Positions 54,660-55,893 of a stretch of DNA of 55,893 nt are shown here, piece after piece (position 1 is the first letter of the stretch; every line of letters starts with the position of its first letter). Where the stretch lies: positions 1-55,893 of the forward strand of contig JAUCBJ010006972.1 of the NCBI GenBank assembly GCA_032718475.1, in the 5' to 3' direction. The DNA comes from Nemertoderma westbladi. Its lineage: Eukaryota; Xenacoelomorpha; Nemertodermatida; Nemertodermatidae. The notes under the pieces were generated by a model. That model had not been told where the DNA came from, ran no database searches, and saw nothing but the letters and a program-made list of their open reading frames with translations. The position numbers were made by a program, and so were the translations under genes.

Positions 54660-55311
54660 GCATCGCAATCCAGTTTCCCCCCAGGCGCTGGAATACTCTA
54701 AAAAGGTTCTCTAACTGTATATATATTCCCCTCGCCCGCAAGGTACCGTTACAGGTGTTTTAACGGACATAAAAGTCATTCTGCTATATACGTGTTTTGG
54801 CGGACATGGTAAGGCAAAAAACCTGCAATGCACCAACTACCTTTCACAGCTTAGCCGTGATGATTCATATTACGACATCTAACAGCTGGTTGCTGACATG
54901 GAAACAGCCATTGGATGCATGGTTCTTTGTTTGGCTTGAGCCAATCAGAGCGATTTTTCCTGTCGACGTGTAGCTTTTCGGCCGATCATAAGGAGAGTGT
55001 TCAGTCTTACTGTTTTTACTTGATACTTTGTTGTTATTGCTGTCTAAGCCAGAAACACCGGCTCTAAGAACTCTAGTAAAACTGCTTAGATTATAGAAAG
55101 TATAACTGTTACCGGCGGTGTTACCTCACTTAATTTAACTGCACTAATCATATTGTTTGTACTGCTATTTACCGTCAGTTATTAATTGTATCGATTTGTT
55201 GATGAAATATTGTCATTTGGAGAATATTGATAAATCACCCAAATTTCCCAATTTCTTGATACACTACAGGTTAGAGAGACAGGCTATATATAACAATTGC
55301 GATTTATATCA
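54660..55311. other. Intergenic DNA with CCAAT-like sites
   Basis: Sequence 54,890-54,990 contains GACATGGAAACAGCCATTGG and GAGCCAATCAGAGCG, a CCAAT-box-like context. TATATATAAC lies at 55,274-55,283. These could be a promoter for something downstream, but no convincing gene follows within the window. Confidence 0.25.
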
Positions 55312-55506
55312 ATGTGGTGTGTATTGAATCTAATGTTATTTAGTAGACACTACCTGAGTCAATTGCTGTTCTCTTTATGTGTGATCAAATATACTGACGG
55401 TCGGCAGAATAGTGTGCATGATTGTGAGTGTGATGTGACTGGTAACAAAGCATTTCCTAAAGAATGCGACTTATACTTTAATCATAAGCCTTATCGTTGC
55501 GTTTAG
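55312..55506 (+). CDS. Possible small secreted peptide ORF (64 aa)
   Basis: An ATG at 55,312 opens 64 codons. The first 30 residues are hydrophobic (MWCVLNLMLF...LLFSLCVI), like a signal sequence or membrane anchor. They are followed by a polar stretch with four cysteines (HDCECDV, KECDLYF, YRCV). A TATA-like TATATATAAC lies only 30-38 bp upstream, too close for a normal leader. I recognise no family. The chance of a random ORF is high. Confidence 0.2.
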   Translation: MWCVLNLMLFSRHYLSQLLFSLCVIKYTDGRQNSVHDCECDVTGNKAFPKECDLYFNHKPYRCV

Positions 55507-55893
55507 TATAAGTCCTAGCTCTGTTTAAATAGATAGAGCGCCACGTCCTAAAGGAACTGTTAATATTTCCCGAAAGTTAATAATATCTGTCAGAAATCAC
55601 ATATTAGCGATCAATCGAATAATACAGTAGGCTTACACTGCAACCTTACACTGCAATAATAAAATCTAAGCATCCGAATTCAGCCTCCCGGGTGTAGATC
55701 CATCGGGTGAATGATCGCGCATGGGCTGGCTTCGGCTAATGTTTTGTTTATTAGCATAAAATATTGTCGTATGCTAAAGGTGTGTTAATTAACTAAAAGA
55801 CATATAAATTTTGGCAGGTTAAACTGCTAAAGGTCTTCAAAAGCGCGAACAGTAACAGTTATCGATCTTATTGCAGTAAGCAATAAGGTTGCA
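55507..55893. other. Window end, no gene recognised
   Basis: This is AT-rich DNA with no ORF or repeat I can name. CTCCCGGGTGTAGATCC at 55,684 is an isolated GC-rich phrase. Confidence 0.3.

Noticed and set aside
54783-54806. TATACGTGTTTTGGCGGAC as a possible ancestor of the 31-bp satellite
   Set aside because: Only about 18 bases resemble the unit and they require gaps; too short to separate from chance.

Overview
This window looks like nuclear DNA of a metazoan, most likely a marine deuterostome invertebrate such as an echinoderm (moderate confidence). It has intron-containing genes, low gene density, an AT-rich background and much simple repeat. It carries remnants of several non-LTR retrotransposon families, a tRNA-headed SINE, a mariner-type transposase scrap and many inverted-repeat elements. 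It also holds an AF4/FMR2-family gene and a TRIQK gene, both animal families. Short words such as TAGGCCTA, TACTGTA and ACCGGT recur strikingly often. The organism assignment is inferred, because no marker gene settles it.

Host genes I can support. (1) A two-exon rhodopsin-class GPCR on the minus strand (3676..1992). Joining its exons gives a full seven-helix receptor of about 337 residues, but only if the intron starts with GG instead of GT. (2) TRIQK on the plus strand (19967..20200), a 77-residue single-pass membrane protein with consecutive QxxK/R motifs. (3) An AF4/FMR2 (AFF, Lilliputian) super-elongation-complex scaffold on the minus strand (40763..37410), 1,117 residues in one uninterrupted coding exon behind a good splice acceptor. 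A possible exon at 17042..17356 and a possible small secreted ORF at 55312..55506 are weak candidates.

Layout. 1-1,250: a microsatellite-headed repeat and a SINE. 1,700-3,700: the GPCR. 5,900-7,240: LINE fragments. 7,250-13,630: a chain of inverted-repeat DNA elements (723, 1,800 and 1,396 bp), one with a smaller hairpin element nested inside. 14,400-16,800: a CpG-rich block bounded by inverted repeats, with a nested MITE. 18,800-20,200: a LINE fragment, then TRIQK. 21,571-24,834: a homogeneous 31-bp satellite of about 105 units. 25,093-27,304: a second poly-G/C-ended element and a 787-bp near-perfect palindrome. 28,117-31,711: a 22-bp minisatellite of about 163 units whose forward strand is almost free of stops in all three frames. 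31,700-37,400: AT-rich DNA without a recognised gene. 37,410-40,800: AFF. 41,600-46,900: more inverted repeats and a LINE tail. 51,292-54,650: a well-preserved 5'-truncated LINE, a (CCGT)n-bearing repeat, a decayed LINE and a mariner-type scrap.

The genes do not form an operon or pathway. The unusual content lies in the repeats: at least sixteen long poly(C)/poly(G) tracts, several at the ends, at symmetric arm positions or in the loops of inverted-repeat elements; two large tandem arrays; and a degenerate splice donor in an otherwise intact receptor. I saw no rRNA gene, convincing tRNA gene or CRISPR array.
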